This document shows, one piece after another, positions 8,064-18,670 of a stretch of DNA of 64,000 nt (the first letter of the stretch is position 1; each line of letters opens with the position of its first letter). The position numbers were made by a program, and so were the translations under genes. The notes under the pieces are model-generated. The model saw only the letters and a list, made by a program, of their open reading frames with translations, ran no database searches and was not told where the DNA came from. Source of the stretch: Bradyrhizobium ottawaense (lineage in GTDB: Bacteria > Pseudomonadota > Alphaproteobacteria > Rhizobiales > Xanthobacteraceae); contig NZ_LT629693.1 in NCBI RefSeq assembly GCF_900099825.1, positions 2,790,001 to 2,854,000 on the forward strand, read 5' to 3'.

Positions 8064-8270
8064 TCACAGCGTCTCTTGCTTGTGTCCGCACTGCTTGCAG
8101 GCGAACTTGACGCGGGTGGCGCCTTTTTCGGCCTGGACGCGGTTGGGCGCGCCGCATTTGCCGCAGGTGGTCTCGATCCTTGTATTGCCCTGTTTGACGA
8201 CAAGGGCCTTTTTTTCCATGGTCTCGCGGATCAGGCGCTCCGCCTCCGCGCGCATCGCTTGCTTATCCAT
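8064..8270 (-). CDS. Small zinc-ribbon protein
   Basis: A 68-residue protein with a charged helical N-terminus (AMRAEAERLIRETMEKK) and one treble-clef or zinc-ribbon module made by CGKC (Cys36, Cys39) and CKQC (Cys58, Cys61). This layout suits a single bound zinc. No enzymatic motif is present. The ATG at 8270 has AGG about seven bases upstream; a GTG three codons earlier is possible. Function unknown; such small ribbons often bind nucleic acid or act as accessory subunits, but nothing here shows which. Confidence 0.75.
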   Translation of the reverse strand: MDKQAMRAEAERLIRETMEKKALVVKQGNTRIETTCGKCGAPNRVQAEKGATRVKFACKQCGHKQETL

Positions 8271-8413
8271 CGGCCGCACCTGTCATGAAAAATCGATGGC
8301 GCCGTCTATAGCATGCCCGCGACGGTTTGGCAGCGGCGAGCTGTCGCGCTCGCTGCGCATTTATGCGTCAAGCGGCCGTAAAAACGGCTGCCGGAACCGT
8401 CCGGCGGCCGGCA

Positions 8414-9388
8414 TCACACCGTCAGCACCGTCGAGCCCGTGGTTTTGCGCGCGGCGAGATCGGCGTGGGCCTTGGCCGCGTCCTTCAGCGGATAGGTCTG
8501 GTGCACCTCGATCTTGACCGCGCCCGATTTCACCACCTCGAACAGCTCATTCGCCATCGCAACCAGGTTGGCGCGCTTGGCGGCGTAGGTATTGAGCGTC
8601 GGACGGGTGACGTAGAGCGATCCCTTCTGCGCCAGGAGGCCGAGGTTGAGCGGATCGACATTGCCGGAGGATGCGCCGAACAGGACGGCGAAGCCGAGCG
8701 GGGCCAGGCAATCGAGCGATTTCAGGAAGGTGTCCTTGCCAACGGAGTCATACACCACCGGCACCTTGGCGCCGCCGGTGATCTCGTCGACGCGTTTCAC
8801 GAAATCCTCTTTGGTATAGATGATGGTGTGGGCGCAGCCGTGGGCTTTCGCGAGTTTTGCTTTCTCTTCGCTGCTGACGGTGCCGATCACGGTGGCGCCG
8901 AGATGTTTTGCCCACTGGCTCAGGATCAGCCCGACGCCGCCGGCCGCGGCATGCAGCAGAATGGTATCGCCGGATTTGACGCGATAGGTCTGGCGGATCA
9001 GGTACTGCGTGGTCAGGCCTTTCAGCATCATCGCCGCCGCGGTCTTGTCGTCGATACCCTCCGGAATTTTCAGCAGCCGGTCGGCCGGGATCAGCCGCGC
9101 CTCGGCATAGGCGCCGATCGGTGCTGCGCCATAGGCGACGCGGTCGCCGGGCTTGATGTCGGTAACGCCTGCGCCCACTTCCTCGACCACGCCGGCCGCC
9201 TCGCCGCCGAGCCCGCTCGGCAGTTGCACCGGATAGATGCCGGAACGGTTATAGATGTCGACGAAGTTCAGGCCCACGGCGGTATGGCGGATGCGCGCCT
9301 CGCCCGGACCGGGCTTGCCGACCTGCACCTCCTCCCAGACCAGAACTTCGGGACCGCCGGTCTTGTGATAGCGAATGGCATGCGTCAT
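8414..9388 (-). CDS. Zeta-crystallin-type NADPH:quinone oxidoreductase
   Basis: A 324-residue zinc-free medium-chain dehydrogenase. The N-terminal GroES-like part carries GLNFVDIYNRSGIYPVQLP, the QOR1 signature, and no structural-zinc cysteine cluster. The Rossmann motif is HAAAGGVGLILSQWAKHLGA. It reduces quinones or enals with NADPH. AGGAG precedes the ATG at 9388 by seven bases; a longer frame to 9457 is an artefact. It is the last gene of a minus-strand run that also holds a Rieske protein and two amidohydrolases, 65 bases from the Rieske gene, so it may share their transcript. Confidence 0.92.
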   Translation of the reverse strand: MTHAIRYHKTGGPEVLVWEEVQVGKPGPGEARIRHTAVGLNFVDIYNRSGIYPVQLPSGLGGEAAGVVEEVGAGVTDIKPGDRVAYGAAPIGAYAEARLIPADRLLKIPEGIDDKTAAAMMLKGLTTQYLIRQTYRVKSGDTILLHAAAGGVGLILSQWAKHLGATVIGTVSSEEKAKLAKAHGCAHTIIYTKEDFVKRVDEITGGAKVPVVYDSVGKDTFLKSLDCLAPLGFAVLFGASSGNVDPLNLGLLAQKGSLYVTRPTLNTYAAKRANLVAMANELFEVVKSGAVKIEVHQTYPLKDAAKAHADLAARKTTGSTVLTV

Positions 9389-9453
9389 GGGAGGGCTCCT
9401 TGGGACGAGATAATGGGGATGGAGGGTGTAGCCGAGATTGACAGCGCCGTGCC

Positions 9454-9867
9454 TCACGTCTCGATGATGACGTAGCTGTCCTCGACATGAACAGGAAAAG
9501 TTTCGGCGACGTAAGGCCCCTTCTGCAGTTCCTCGCCGCTTTCAACCGCGACCGGATAGGAACGGATTTTCACGCGCTTGGGATCGAAATACGACTGGCC
9601 GTTGCGCATGTCGAATTCCCAGCCATGCCACGCACAGCGCAAGAGTTCGCCGACCCGCGAGCGTTGGTAGACGCCGGGCTCCGGCGAGGTCAGCCGCGCC
9701 ACGCAGGCCGCCTTCTCCAGCGGCGCGCCGGCATGCGGACAGCGGTTGAGCAGCGCGAAGAACTCGCCGTTGACGTGGAACACGACGATGTCGCGGCCTT
9801 CGACGCCGACGACCTTGTTGCCGCCGGGCGGAATGTCTGACGTGCGGGCGACGATATGACGGGCCAT
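9454..9867 (-). CDS. Rieske [2Fe-2S] protein
   Basis: A 137-residue soluble Rieske domain. The cluster ligands are Cys43/His45 in CPHAGAPL and Cys78/His81 in CAWHGWEF. There is no transmembrane helix and no catalytic oxygenase domain, so it is a ferredoxin-type electron carrier or a stand-alone sensor, not an oxygenase large subunit. It lies 19 bases downstream of the amidohydrolase gene at 9887-10999, which points to co-transcription. Which enzyme it serves is not visible; no terminal oxygenase is encoded in this run. Confidence 0.9.
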   Translation of the reverse strand: MARHIVARTSDIPPGGNKVVGVEGRDIVVFHVNGEFFALLNRCPHAGAPLEKAACVARLTSPEPGVYQRSRVGELLRCAWHGWEFDMRNGQSYFDPKRVKIRSYPVAVESGEELQKGPYVAETFPVHVEDSYVIIET

Positions 9868-9886
9868 GCGCTAGGTTCTTCTCCGG

Positions 9887-10999
9887 TCAGAACTTGTAGA
9901 TCGAACGCGCGTTGCCGTTGAAGATCTTGGCCCGCTCGACCTCCGTCAGCGGCGTCCTGAAGGCATAGCGCGGGTCGTCGAAATCCCAATGCGGATAATC
10001 CGACGAGAACAGCAACCGGTCCGCGCCGACCCAATCGATCAGCGAACGCAGGTGCTTGGCTTCATCGGGTTCGTCGATCGGCTGGGTCGTGAACCAGAAA
10101 TGCTGCTTCACATATTCCGACGGCTTTCGCTTCAGGTGCGGCACCTCGCTGCGGAAGGCCTCGAAGTGCCGGTCCATGCGCCAGGTCGCCGACGGGATCC
10201 AGCCGAAGCCGCCCTCGATGAACACGATCTTGAGGTTCGGAAAACGTTCGGGAACGCCTTCGAGCACCAGGCTCGTGAGCTGCGCCGCCATGGTGTGGGC
10301 GTTGCTCTGGTGTTCCTCGGCATAATAAGACGGCCAGCCGCCGCCGGTCGGCGCATGCCCGCCATAACCGCCGACGTGAATGCCGAGCGGCAGGCCGAGT
10401 TCCTGGGCGCGCGCATAGATCGGCCAGTAGCGGCGACGGCCCAACGGCTCGTTGGCGCGCGGGCAGACGTTGATCTGCACATAACGGCCTATTTTGGCGC
10501 AGCGCTCGATTTCGGCGATGGCAAGCTCGGTGTCGTCCTGGCCGGCGAGGATCGAAGCCTTCAGGCGCGGATCGCGGTCGGACCAGAATGCGAGCTGCCA
10601 GTCGTTGATGGCGCGCTGGATCGCGGCGCCGAATTCGAGGTTTTGCTGCGAGAAGATGAAGAGATCGAGCACCTGCAAAATGCCGTATTCGACATCGAGC
10701 GGATCGAGATGCTGCTTCTGCATAAAGGCGAGATCGGAGCCGGGCGGTCCGCCGGTCGGCGGCCAGGCGTCGCGGCGCGCGATCAGCGGCGAGGAACGCG
10801 GATACGGCGTGGTGCCGATATAGGGCGTGCGCAGATGGCTGCCATAGGTGCGCAAATGCTCCGCCCACCGCTTGGTCATGAACTGCTCGATATCGGCATG
10901 CGCATGAATGCTCGGATGCACGTCGCAGTCGATGATGCGCAGCCGGCTTGGGCTGGCTACTTCCTGTTCAAGAATCGGGCGGTCGATAATGTCGCTCAT
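9887..10999 (-). CDS. Amidohydrolase-2 family (ACMSD-like) hydrolase or decarboxylase
   Basis: A 370-residue metal-dependent TIM barrel. The first metal motif is DCDVHPS (Asp26-x-His28); later features are the barrel His in GIHVGGYGG, the FIEGGFGW strand and the conserved FSSDYPHWDFDD near the C-terminus. This subfamily includes decarboxylases such as ACMSD and 2,6-dihydroxybenzoate decarboxylase as well as hydrolases. AGGAGG sits five bases before the ATG. It shares its overall plan with the next gene upstream (11083-12144), with WPSYYAEEHQSNA here matching WPSYRYEYYLAEA there, so the two are likely ancient duplicates. Substrate unknown. Confidence 0.85.
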   Translation of the reverse strand: MSDIIDRPILEQEVASPSRLRIIDCDVHPSIHAHADIEQFMTKRWAEHLRTYGSHLRTPYIGTTPYPRSSPLIARRDAWPPTGGPPGSDLAFMQKQHLDPLDVEYGILQVLDLFIFSQQNLEFGAAIQRAINDWQLAFWSDRDPRLKASILAGQDDTELAIAEIERCAKIGRYVQINVCPRANEPLGRRRYWPIYARAQELGLPLGIHVGGYGGHAPTGGGWPSYYAEEHQSNAHTMAAQLTSLVLEGVPERFPNLKIVFIEGGFGWIPSATWRMDRHFEAFRSEVPHLKRKPSEYVKQHFWFTTQPIDEPDEAKHLRSLIDWVGADRLLFSSDYPHWDFDDPRYAFRTPLTEVERAKIFNGNARSIYKF

Positions 11000-11028
11000 G
11001 CGATCCTCCTGGTGTAGACTCTTTGTTT

Positions 11029-11077
11029 GAGCATGATCTTATCGGAAAACCGGTTCCCACTTTTCCGGATCATGCTC
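11029..11077. repeat. GAGCATGATC palindromic repeat
   Basis: The ends GAGCATGATC and GATCATGCTC are perfect complements, and the interior GGAAAACCGG/CCACTTTTCC forms a second arm. It occupies most of the 83-base gap between the two amidohydrolase genes. Confidence 0.75.
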
Positions 11078-11082
11078 GGTGT

Positions 11083-12144
11083 TCACGCCGCGAGCTTCAG
11101 CCGCGGAAAGGTTTCAAGCGGATTGTCTTCGCACATACGCGAGATCAGACTGGCCGGCAGATGCGCCGGCATCGGATCGTCGCCGTCGAACTGCCAGTGC
11201 GGATAATCCGACGCGAATAAAAACATCTTGTCGGAGCCGATCTGCTCGATGATGTCGGCAACCCCTGCCGCATCCGGCGGCCCGTCGAACGGCTGCATGG
11301 TAACGCGAAAGTGGTCGCGGATGATCGAGGCCGGCTCGCGCTCGACCCAGGGCACTTCGACGCGCACGCCGCGCCAGGTCTTGTTGGCGCGCCACATGAA
11401 GGCCGGCAGCCAGCTCACGCCGGATTCCATCAGCACCACCTTCAGCCCGGGAAATTTGCCGAACACGCCTTCGTAGACCAGGCTCAGGATCTGGGCCTGC
11501 ATCGCCTGCGCTTCGGCCAGATAATATTCGTAGCGATAGGACGGCCAGCCGATCGAACTGGGCGAGCCCCGATACTGGCTGCCGGCGTGGATCGCGATCG
11601 GCAACTTGTGCTTTTCGGCCGCCTGCCAGACCGGCCAGAAGTGCCGCTTGCCCAAGAGGCTGTCGCCTTGCGCCAGCACCAGCACGGAGACGAACCTGTT
11701 GTCGCCGGCGAGCCGCTCGATCTCCTCCACGGCGAGGTCCGGCGCCTGCAGCGGCACCACGATCGATGCACGCAGTCTTGAATCCTTGGACAGCCATTCG
11801 GCCGCGATCCAGTCGTTGATCGCCTTGCAGAAGGCCGCCGCCATATAGGGATCGAACACCGCCTGCGCGCCGTACAGCACATTGCAGATGGCGTGGCTGG
11901 CGCCAAGCTGGTCGAACGCGCCGCGCTGCACCATCGCGAGGTCGCTGCCCGGCTTGCCATGGGCCGGCCGCCAGTCGGCGCGGCCGGAAAACGGCATGTT
12001 GGGCGGATAGGAATTGAGGTCGAGGCCGTCGATCGCCCGGCTCACCACCTGCTCTTTCCAGTGGTCGTCGAGATAGGGCAGCAGCGTGGTGCGGGTGCCG
12101 CCCACCGCCGGATGGATGTCGCAGTCGATCCGCGTCGCCACCAT
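11083..12144 (-). CDS. Second amidohydrolase-2 family (ACMSD-like) protein
   Basis: A 353-residue TIM-barrel metalloenzyme. It has DCDIHPAVGG at the N-terminus (Asp9-x-His11), AIHAGSQYRG at the mid-barrel His, LMESGVSWLP, and FASDYPHWQFDGDDP at the end. The ATG at 12144 has GAGG seven bases upstream and gives a start right at the first strand; an ATG six codons earlier is weaker. It is the first gene of the minus-strand run down to the quinone oxidoreductase. Two paralogues side by side suggest consecutive steps or a heteromeric enzyme on related substrates; this is inference. Confidence 0.85.
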   Translation of the reverse strand: MVATRIDCDIHPAVGGTRTTLLPYLDDHWKEQVVSRAIDGLDLNSYPPNMPFSGRADWRPAHGKPGSDLAMVQRGAFDQLGASHAICNVLYGAQAVFDPYMAAAFCKAINDWIAAEWLSKDSRLRASIVVPLQAPDLAVEEIERLAGDNRFVSVLVLAQGDSLLGKRHFWPVWQAAEKHKLPIAIHAGSQYRGSPSSIGWPSYRYEYYLAEAQAMQAQILSLVYEGVFGKFPGLKVVLMESGVSWLPAFMWRANKTWRGVRVEVPWVEREPASIIRDHFRVTMQPFDGPPDAAGVADIIEQIGSDKMFLFASDYPHWQFDGDDPMPAHLPASLISRMCEDNPLETFPRLKLAA

Positions 12145-12370
12145 GGAGGTTCCTCGGGGCATATCGTTTTTGGCGATCTTGGTGTCGCGGTTGGAATGTG
12201 CAGCCGATGCTGGTCAGGCGCAAGGCTATAACTGCGTGGCCGCCCTGTCCGGAAAGCACAGCGGAAGGGGCTGGCGCTGGAACCATCGCGCGTGAAATAT
12301 TCGTCACCGGCGCCGTTTTCCGGCCGTGCTACGGACGGCGGCGGCTGTGTCCAGCTTGAGGAGACCAAGA

Positions 12371-12856
12371 ATGAATTCCGGCAGACTGGCGATCCTCGCC
12401 GCCTCGCTTCTCCTGACCGGTGCCGCCGCGGCTGACGCGGTCCCGGCAACCGTCAGCGGCCCCAATGCGCTGGCGCTGGCCGGTGTGGTCGCGCTGTATT
12501 CGCCGCTGTTGTCGGGCGACGAACGGGAAACCGCCGCCGCGTTGTTCGTCGGCGAGAAGGATGTGCCCTACGCCAAGAAGATTACGATATCAGCGGACAA
12601 GATCTCCTGCCGGGTCAGCAATGTCGACATCACCGCGCGCTCCTGCGAACTGACGTTCAGGGGCAAGAAGCAAACCATCAGCGGGCGCCGCGCCAGCGAA
12701 ATCTTTGCCACCGAAGCGCTGGCCGGCGTCGCTTCCGACGGCGCCGCCGGATCGGTGTTCGCTGGCCTGTCGAACCTGAACTGCACGCTCGACCCCAAGG
12801 CGATCAAGCAGAAGGACGGCAGCGGTGCGAGCTGTTCGTTCGAGACCGGGAATTGA
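12371..12856 (+). CDS. Exported hypothetical protein
   Basis: A 161-residue protein with a clear signal peptide (MNSGRLAILAASLLLTGAAA, cleavage likely near ADA-VP). The mature part is small and soluble, with three cysteines (in ISCRVS, RSCELTF and LNCTLD) plus one near the C-terminus (GASCSFE), so two disulfides in the periplasm are possible. GAGGAG precedes the ATG by about eight bases. It is divergent from the amidohydrolase run and 179 bases from the next gene. I do not recognise a family. Confidence 0.7.
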   Translation: MNSGRLAILAASLLLTGAAAADAVPATVSGPNALALAGVVALYSPLLSGDERETAAALFVGEKDVPYAKKITISADKISCRVSNVDITARSCELTFRGKKQTISGRRASEIFATEALAGVASDGAAGSVFAGLSNLNCTLDPKAIKQKDGSGASCSFETGN

Positions 12857-13035
12857 GTTCGTTCGTCATGCCCGGGCAACAGTGCGAAGCACGTCTTCGC
12901 ACAGATATCCGGGGCATCCGGCTCGCCCCGCGCGATTGACACGCCTCTCCATCCTCACAACAATCAAATACCTCCGCGGGCGTTCCGCGGCGGCGATCTG
13001 CCAGCAAGGCGGACGGAAAAACAGGGAGAACGACC

Positions 13036-14238
13036 GTGAAAGTTTACCTCGTGGCCTGCGCCATCCTCGCAAGCCTTTCATCGGGAGCTTCGGCGCAGGT
13101 TTCAGACGACGCAGTCCGGATCGGCGTTCTGACCGACCTGTCGAGCTGGGGACGCGACAACAGCGGTCCGGGCTCGGTCGAAGCCGCCAGGATGGCCGTG
13201 GAGGAATTTGGCCCCACCGTGCTGGGGAAGCCGATCCAGATCATCAGCGCCGATCACCAGATGAAGACCGATGTCGGCGTCCAGATCGTCCGCGACTGGT
13301 TCGACAATGGCAAGGTCGACGCCGTCGTCGATATTCCGAACTCGGGAATCGCGATCGCGGTCCACAACATGGTCAAGGAGCGCAACAAGATCGCACTGCT
13401 TTCCGGCCCTGGCGCGAGTTCGCTGACCGATGAACTGTGCAGCCCCAATACCATTCACTTCACCTATGACACCTACGCGCTGTCCAAGGTGACGGCGTCC
13501 GCCGTCATCAAGGAAGGCGGCAAATCCTGGTTCTTCATCACCGCGGATTATGCCTTCGGCCAGCAGCTCGAGAAAGACGCCACGCGCTTCATCAAGGAAC
13601 TGGGCGGGACCGTGCTCGGCGGCGTCCGGCATCCGACCAATACCGCCGACTTCTCGTCCTTTGCGCTGCAGGCGCAGAGCTCGAAAGCCGACGTCGTGGC
13701 TTTCGCCAATGCAGGCCAGGACACCGACAATTCGATCAAGCAATCCGGCGAGTTCGGGCTGGTCAAGGGCGGCCAGAAACTTGTCGGTCTCCTGATGTTC
13801 GACACCGACGTGCACGCGATTGGCCTCGATGCGGCCCAGGGCACCTATATGACCACCGCATCCTATTGGAACATGGATGATAACACCCGCGCCTGGTCGA
13901 AGAGGTTCTTTGCCAGGACCAACGTGATGCCGACGATGATCCAGACCGGCGTCTACGGCTCGGTGCTGCATTATCTCAAGGCCATCCAGGCCGCCGGCAC
14001 CGACGATCCGACCAAGGTCATGGCGAAGATGCGGGAGATGCCGATCGAGGACGTTTTCGTGCACGGCGGAAAGCTGCGCGAAGACGGCCGCGTCATCCGC
14101 GATATGTATCTGGCGCGGGTAAAGAAACCCTCAGAGTCAAAGGAGCCGTGGGATTATCTGGAGATTGTCAAGACGGTGAAAGGCGAAGATGCCTATCGGC
14201 CGGTTGCCGAATCCAAATGTCCGCTGTTGAAGAAGTAA
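13036..14238 (+). CDS. Periplasmic binding protein of a branched-chain-amino-acid-type ABC transporter
   Basis: A 400-residue type I periplasmic binding protein of the LivK group. The signal peptide ends at GASAQ, followed by VRIGVLTDLSSWGRDNSGPG. The GTG start has AGGGAG eight bases before it. This subgroup in Bradyrhizobium and relatives often binds aromatic or other organic acids rather than amino acids. No permease or ATPase follows; instead a flavoprotein gene starts nine bases after the stop, so the pair is one transcript and the ligand may be that enzyme's substrate or product. Confidence 0.88.
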   Translation: MKVYLVACAILASLSSGASAQVSDDAVRIGVLTDLSSWGRDNSGPGSVEAARMAVEEFGPTVLGKPIQIISADHQMKTDVGVQIVRDWFDNGKVDAVVDIPNSGIAIAVHNMVKERNKIALLSGPGASSLTDELCSPNTIHFTYDTYALSKVTASAVIKEGGKSWFFITADYAFGQQLEKDATRFIKELGGTVLGGVRHPTNTADFSSFALQAQSSKADVVAFANAGQDTDNSIKQSGEFGLVKGGQKLVGLLMFDTDVHAIGLDAAQGTYMTTASYWNMDDNTRAWSKRFFARTNVMPTMIQTGVYGSVLHYLKAIQAAGTDDPTKVMAKMREMPIEDVFVHGGKLREDGRVIRDMYLARVKKPSESKEPWDYLEIVKTVKGEDAYRPVAESKCPLLKK

Positions 14239-14247
14239 GGAAAGCGC

Positions 14248-15954
14248 GTGGCAGGCCAGCAGGACACACAAGAAACCTACGAATGCGACGCGCTGGTGGT
14301 TGGCTCCGGCTGTGCCGGGATGTCGGCGGCGGTGACCGCGGGACATCACGGGCTCAACGTGTTGATCGTGGAGAAGGAGCCGCGCTTCGGCGGCACCACC
14401 GCGCGTTCCGGCGGCTGGCTCTGGATTCCCGGCACCTCGCTGGCGCGCGACTGGGGCATTGCCGAAAGCCCGGACCAGGCGCGGACCTATCTGCGCCATG
14501 AGGCCGGCAACAGCTTTGACGCCGCCCGTGTCGATGCGTTCCTGACCAAGGGTCCCGAGGCGGTGGACTTTTTCACCAGCAAGACCGCGCTGCGCTTCGA
14601 CATGCCGCTGACCTTTCCGGATTACCACGCCGAAGCCCCCGGCGGCGCACAGGGCGGGCGTTCGATGGTGACGCGGCCGTTCGACGGCCACGAGCTCGGC
14701 CCCAAGCTCAAGGACATCGGCAGTCCCCTGCCCGAGCTCACCGTGTTCGGCATGATGCTGGGCTCCGGCAAGGAGATCATCCACTTTATGCGCGCGACGA
14801 AGTCGCCCGTGTCGGCCTGGTATGTCGCCAAGCGCCTGAGCCGTCATGCGCTCGACGTGATGCGCTATGGCCGCGGCATGACGCTGACCAACGGCAACGC
14901 GCTGGCCGGGCGGCTGGCGAAATCGGCATTCGATCTCAACATTCCGCTGTGGCTGTCGTCGCCGGTGCGCGAATTGATCGTCGCGGACGGCGCGGTGCGC
15001 GGCGCCATCGTCGAGCGCGACGGCAAACCCGTGCGCGTCACCGCCAAACGCGGCGTGGTGCTCGCCTGCGGCGGCTTTCCGCACGACGTCGAACGACGCA
15101 AGACGATGTTCGCGCACGCACCAACGGGCGCCGAGCATTTCTCGCCCGGCCCGACCGGCAATACCGGCGACGGTTTGCGATTGGCGGAGGCCGCCGGCGG
15201 CAAGGTCGAGGATAACTTGCCGAATGCCGCGGCCTGGGTGCCGGTGTCGGTCACCACCCGCAAGGACGGCAGCAAGGGCGTGATGCCGCATTTCATCGAC
15301 CGCGCCAAACCCGGCGTCATCGCCGTGACACGCGACGGCACGCGCTTTGCCAATGAAGGCAACTCCTATCATGACTTCGTGCAGGAGATGATGAAGGCCG
15401 CCAAACCCGGCGAGGAGATCACGGCGTTCCTGCTATGCGATCACCGCGCGCTTCGAAAGTATGGCCTCGGCTGCGTGCCGCCGTTCCCGATGCCGCTCGG
15501 GCATCATCTCAAGACCGGCTATCTCAAGCGCGGCGAGACCTTGGCCGAGCTCGCCGCCAATGCGGGGATCGACGCCAACGGACTTGAGGCAACGGTCGCT
15601 AAATTCAACGAGACCGCCGCCAGCGGGCAGGATCCCGCCTTCGGCAAGGGATCGCGCGCCTATAACCGCTACCAGGGCGACGCGCTGCATGGCCCGAACC
15701 CCTGCATCGCGCCGATCAAGGACGGCCCGTTCTACGCCATCAAGATGGTGATCGGCGATCTCGGCACCTATGCCGGCATCAGGACCGACGAGAACGCGCG
15801 CGCACTCGATGGCAGCGGCCAGCCGATCGCGGGCCTCTATGCCGCCGGCAACGACATGGCCAGCATCATGGGCGGGAACTATCCCGGCGCCGGCATCACG
15901 CTCGGCCCGGCGCTGACGTTCGGCTACATCGCGGGCCGGCATATCGCGGGGTGA
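14248..15954 (+). CDS. FAD-dependent oxidoreductase (KstD/fumarate-reductase flavoprotein family)
   Basis: A 568-residue flavoprotein. The FAD Rossmann motif VVGSGCAGMSAAVTA lies near residue 18, followed by VEKEPRFGGTTARSGGWLW, and the C-terminal FAD motif AGNDMASIMGGNYPGAGITLG resembles 3-ketosteroid dehydrogenases and flavocytochrome c-type reductases. The GTG start has TAAGGA upstream. No signal peptide is present, so it is cytosolic. It would catalyse hydride transfer across a C-C bond next to a carbonyl. The gene follows the binding-protein gene by nine bases. Steroid specificity cannot be claimed. Confidence 0.85.
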   Translation: MAGQQDTQETYECDALVVGSGCAGMSAAVTAGHHGLNVLIVEKEPRFGGTTARSGGWLWIPGTSLARDWGIAESPDQARTYLRHEAGNSFDAARVDAFLTKGPEAVDFFTSKTALRFDMPLTFPDYHAEAPGGAQGGRSMVTRPFDGHELGPKLKDIGSPLPELTVFGMMLGSGKEIIHFMRATKSPVSAWYVAKRLSRHALDVMRYGRGMTLTNGNALAGRLAKSAFDLNIPLWLSSPVRELIVADGAVRGAIVERDGKPVRVTAKRGVVLACGGFPHDVERRKTMFAHAPTGAEHFSPGPTGNTGDGLRLAEAAGGKVEDNLPNAAAWVPVSVTTRKDGSKGVMPHFIDRAKPGVIAVTRDGTRFANEGNSYHDFVQEMMKAAKPGEEITAFLLCDHRALRKYGLGCVPPFPMPLGHHLKTGYLKRGETLAELAANAGIDANGLEATVAKFNETAASGQDPAFGKGSRAYNRYQGDALHGPNPCIAPIKDGPFYAIKMVIGDLGTYAGIRTDENARALDGSGQPIAGLYAAGNDMASIMGGNYPGAGITLGPALTFGYIAGRHIAG

Positions 15955-16025
15955 CGCCTGCCCGAAGATGCTATGTTGGCCCGACGGCCGCGCTAGAATA
16001 AAAGTTGCCGACAGGAGGAAATCCG

Positions 16026-17090
16026 ATGCTCAACGTCAAGACCCTCGCCGCTGCCGTCGCGCTCGGATGGGCCGCGCTGGCCGGACCGGCGCAAGCCCAG
16101 GACAAAGGCACAATCGGGATCGCGATGCCGACCAAATCGTCGGCGCGCTGGATTGCGGACGGCGATAACATCGTCAGGGTGTTGCAGGCCAAGGGCTACA
16201 AGACCGACCTGCAATATGCCGACAACGACATTCCCAACCAGCTCGCGCAGATCGAGAACATGATCACCAAGAAGGAGAAAGCCCTGGTGATCGCCGCGAT
16301 CGACGGCACCACTCTGTCCGACGTGCTGCAGCGCGCGGCCGACGCCGGCATCAAGGTGATTTCCTACGACCGCCTGATCCGCGGTTCGGCCAATGTCGAC
16401 TACTACGCCACCTTCGACAATTTTCAGGTCGGGGTGCTGCAGGCCGGCAGCATCGAAAAGGGACTTGGCTTGAAGGAAGGCAAAGGCCCGTTCAACATCG
16501 AGCTGTTCGGCGGCTCGCCCGACGACAACAACGCGTTCTTCTTCTACGACGGCGCGATGTCGGTGCTGAAACCCTATATCGACAGCGGCAAGCTCGTGGT
16601 GCAGAGCCGGCAGGTCGGAATGGACAAGGTCTCGACCTTGCGCTGGGAAGCCTCCGTCGCCCAGGCCCGCATGGAAAACCTGCTCAGCGCCTTCTACACA
16701 CGCAAGCATGTCGACGCGGTGCTGTCGCCCTATGACGGGCTGAGCATTGGCATCGTCGCGGCGCTGAAGGGCGTCGGCTACGGCTCCAAGGAAATGCCGA
16801 TGCCTGTCATATCGGGCCAGGATGCCGAGGTCCCCTCGGTCAAATCGATCGTCAATCACGAACAATATTCGACGATCTTCAAGGACACCCGCGACCTTGC
16901 CAGGATCGCAGCCGGAATGGTCGACGCGGTGCTGTCCGGCGGCCAGCCAGAGATCAACGACACCAAGACCTATAACAATGGCGTCAAGGTGGTTCCGTCC
17001 TATCTCTTGAAGCCGGTCGCGGTGGATCTCGACAACTGGAAGACCGCGCTGATCGACACCGGCTACTACAAGGCCGAACAGTTCAAGTGA
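16026..17090 (+). CDS. chvE: ChvE-type multiple sugar-binding periplasmic protein
   Basis: A 354-residue type I binding protein that delivers monosaccharides to the GguA/GguB transporter. The signal peptide ends at GPAQAQ. The mature start [20 protein letters not shown] and the [15 protein letters not shown] and [10 protein letters not shown] blocks match ChvE of Agrobacterium and xylose-binding proteins. AGGAGG lies just before the ATG at 16026. In Agrobacterium ChvE also feeds sugar signals to VirA; nothing like VirA is seen here. It is first gene of a three-gene transporter operon. Confidence 0.9.
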   Translation: MLNVKTLAAAVALGWAALAGPAQAQDKGTIGIAMPTKSSARWIADGDNIVRVLQAKGYKTDLQYADNDIPNQLAQIENMITKKEKALVIAAIDGTTLSDVLQRAADAGIKVISYDRLIRGSANVDYYATFDNFQVGVLQAGSIEKGLGLKEGKGPFNIELFGGSPDDNNAFFFYDGAMSVLKPYIDSGKLVVQSRQVGMDKVSTLRWEASVAQARMENLLSAFYTRKHVDAVLSPYDGLSIGIVAALKGVGYGSKEMPMPVISGQDAEVPSVKSIVNHEQYSTIFKDTRDLARIAAGMVDAVLSGGQPEINDTKTYNNGVKVVPSYLLKPVAVDLDNWKTALIDTGYYKAEQFK

Positions 17091-17134
17091 GCGGCAGCGA
17101 AGCCGGAATGCGGCCGGAGGTGAGTGAGCCTGCA

Positions 17135-18666
<1,532 letters not shown>

Positions 18667-18670
<4 letters not shown>

